A stretch of DNA of 64,000 nucleotides from Prinia subflava (taxonomy: Eukaryota; Chordata; Aves; Passeriformes; Cisticolidae), in the NCBI RefSeq assembly GCF_021018805.1, contig NC_086259.1:12181001-12245000 (forward strand). The letters are read 5' to 3'. The notes below the pieces were generated by a model, which was not told the DNA's origin, ran no database searches, and saw only the letters and a list, made by a program, of their open reading frames with translations. Every line of letters starts with the position of its first letter. Positions within the stretch are counted from its first letter, which is position 1. A program made the translations under genes and the position numbers. Below, piece after piece: positions 61,489 to 64,000 of this stretch.

Positions 61489-64000
61489 GTAGGAAGTCTG
61501 GCTTTGTTGACTAGAAGGTAGTTTTTTAACTACAGTTATTGATATTTACAATGCTGTGAATTGTTACCTTTTGTTAAGCTTGCAGCCTTTCCTGGGCAAG
61601 ATTTTCTCCCTTAAATGTAATGATAACTATTTTGAAAACACTGACCAATAAAACCAATTATTGTTGAGCTCAGAATTAGATGTAAGGTCCTGGTAAGTTA
61701 GACTTGACTTTGGCATCATACTCTCTTTGAAGAGGGAGACATGTGGGTTTGGTCTTGCTGGTATAACTGTGCAGAAGATGTGATGTGCTTCTGTGTGGCT
61801 TGGAGTGTTCAGGTGTGTACACATATCTCTGGCTCTGTGCTGGGAAGATCTCTGGACTGGTTAGGGATAGTCACTGATATTTCCTTTGATATCCATGGTG
61901 TCAGCTGGCTCACACAGCTTGGAAGGGAACCCACCCTGATTCACTGAACACGGGGCAAATGATCCGGAGAAACTGTGGGGCTTCTTAAGATGCCTTGCTT
62001 TATGTTTGCGTCATCTTTGGGTGAAAGCAGTGTCTCTTTACTTACCTCAGTATTGCTTAATGGTCTTTATCTTACTTCCAAGCCAGGTTAAGACAAAATT
62101 TAATGGCTTGTTTATATGTCAAATCAAGACAACAGTTACAAATTCTTTATAAAACAAAGAGGAGGGAAAAGTCTGATTATATGAAGGTTACAGCAGGTTT
62201 TGTCTTTTCCTCCAAATCCAGGATAATTCATGTTCTTTCCCAATAAAATTACAGTCCATGTTTCAGTCCTAAATCTTTTGCTACAGTCTATACATTAAAA
62301 ATGTATTTTACATATTTATCCTCTTCCAGTAGTTGAAAGTAACTCATTACTGTTGGAGACCAGATGCAAAGTGCTGATAAGATTGGTATAATCAGTCCCC
62401 ATTCTCTTCTACTCTTACTGTAGTATAAACATGTTAATCACTTTTCCTCCTTATAGTTTATTCCTCCTCCTTGGCAAAGGAATTGTGTCACACTCTGTAT
62501 TTACATCATTACATTTCATCTATATAGATGAAGATATACTAGCAGAATTTAGGTGTCTTGGATGAACTACTGTTCTTAATTTGTCTAAGCAACCTCTGCT
62601 TTCCAGGCTCTTCATTTGATGAATTTCTTCCATCAACCTGACTCCTAATTATATTCTTCGGGCTGTTTATCAAACTGGTTCTTCTCTGATGGCTTACCTT
62701 GAACTTTTTCATTACACTTTTTTCCTCCTTTTTTTCTTTGTATGTTTCCTTTCTCTCCCTCTAAAAAGGGTTGCTTATCTGCATCCTGTCTTCTTTCTTG
62801 CGTGTCTTTCCTTGTTTTTCCATTTCAGTTCATGAGCTGAGCTCTTCATCCAGCTTTCATGTTCCCTGCAGAGTTGCTCAGTGTTTCTCTTCTCACAGTA
62901 CTGTGGCCTAACCAGCTGCATCTCTCCTTTTGTCAGACCTACAGGGTTTCTTAGCAGAGTAGAGGCAAGGGTCAGGTGCTTCTTAGGGAAGTGTGTGCTG
63001 CAAACTGGAGAAAATTGAGGATGCCTGGACTAGGCTGGGATTGGAAAGCTGGCAAGACACCTTCCTTCATGTGCAGTATTGTGTTGCTTTAGTCAGTGGA
63101 GGACAAGTAGACAACTTCCACATGCCAAGGTGCTTGCAGTGGAATTTAACACATCATTTGTGAAGACAGAAACCTGAGAGATTTTAGCAGACAAAATAAA
63201 TCTTTCCTGAAGTGCTGTGAACTGCACTCAATATTGTTTCATTTTTTTCCTCTGGGTGCTTATGTTTTGTACTGATATTTGCATTAGGGGAGTTTATGCT
63301 GGTATTTGTAAGATGTCACAAATATGTTGGCTTTCTTGCTTACAGAACTACATGCTTCTAAGCTGCAGTACTTGATGCTCCTAAGTGCAGTAATGCAAGT
63401 TAAAAGAAACAGATCTGTAGTGGGTGTGACTTACACCAATAATTTTAAAAGCTATTTATTTCCACTGAAATTGTGAAATACCTTGCTGTACGAGAATGCT
63501 GTCTTAAAAATGAGGATGGCATTTATTTGTCTGAGTCTCATGCTCCAACACATGCATTGTACTGTGCCTCTCTAAATCAAAATTAATGCAAATGCAAATC
63601 AATATTCAACTTTGCAATTTGGTCTCTTCCAGCTGGATTGGAAATTAATTGTTGTGTTTGATAGGAGATAAAGTTGTTATGAAACAAAGCATTGATTTGT
63701 ATTTACTTTTTACTTACTGCTGGGAAAAACAGCGTGGGAAAGGCCAAGTTTGGAAAAGGTAATACTAAATATCTGTAAGCAGGCGAATATTACTTTACTT
63801 TCATACAAACTGAAATGTTTTCTAGTACTTCTGGAAGCTTATTCCAGAAATCCATGTCACAATATAGATTGCTGCTTCTTTCTGACTTTTGTTTTTGGTG
63901 CTCTTAGCTTTAGAGCAGTCACTTCATGTGTGTGATCATTGCAGTAAAGTACTCAGCATTTTCCTGTGTGTTTAGCAGTGTCAGAGATGAGAAAGGAGGT
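61489..64000 (+). other. NFATC3: NFATC3 intron 3 (5' part), no further exon in window
   Basis: I looked for the next exon, which in the family begins LGYNEKP..., and did not find it. A pair of overlapping POU octamers ATGCAAAT lies at 63586-63599. No retroelement was recognised. Confidence 0.85.

Overview
This window is vertebrate nuclear DNA, most likely from a bird. Two multi-exon genes with U2-type GT-AG splice sites can be read by eye: DUS2 (tRNA dihydrouridine synthase 2) and NFATC3 (a calcineurin-regulated transcription factor). Three CR1 LINE fragments, one CpG-island promoter and short introns (most DUS2 introns are 0.1-2.6 kb) fit an avian genome. A turtle or crocodilian cannot be excluded, and I do not name a species. 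Both genes lie on the + strand in the DUS2-NFATC3 order known from human 16q22, so the neighbourhood is conserved.

Layout. 1-1250: a DUS2 intron; the earlier exons, including the catalytic-cysteine exon, are outside the window. 1251-11619: ten DUS2 coding exons, giving the C-terminal 367 residues, with a short 3' UTR and a poly(A) signal at 11835-11840. 11860-38800: about 27 kb of AT-rich intergenic DNA with no gene I can recognise. It holds a minus-strand CR1 fragment (13197-13500), a TA/TG microsatellite (14530-14576), a GC-rich patch with a possible decayed LTR/primer-binding-site junction (about 26690-27120), an ORF-dense patch (34886-35400), and two opposed CR1 fragments (37484-38000 minus, about 38390-38635 plus). 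38820-39970: the NFATC3 CpG island, containing a compound GGGACC/GGCTC repeat, a perfect CRE palindrome, GC boxes, a 4-codon uORF and NFATC3 exon 1 (start codon 39469). 39569-54991: NFATC3 intron 1 with a T-rich low-complexity tract near 53890. 54992-56111: the large NFATC3 exon 2 (regulatory domain). 61326-61488: exon 3 (start of the Rel-homology DNA-binding domain). The window ends inside intron 3.

The two genes are not known to work together. DUS2 makes dihydrouridine in the tRNA D-loop, and NFATC3 carries calcium-calcineurin signals to the nucleus. I found no convincing previously undescribed system. The best leads are local: the NFATC3 promoter repeat and uORF arrangement, a stop codon embedded in the exon 2 splice donor, the LTR-like junction, and the unexplained ORF-dense patch near 35 kb.
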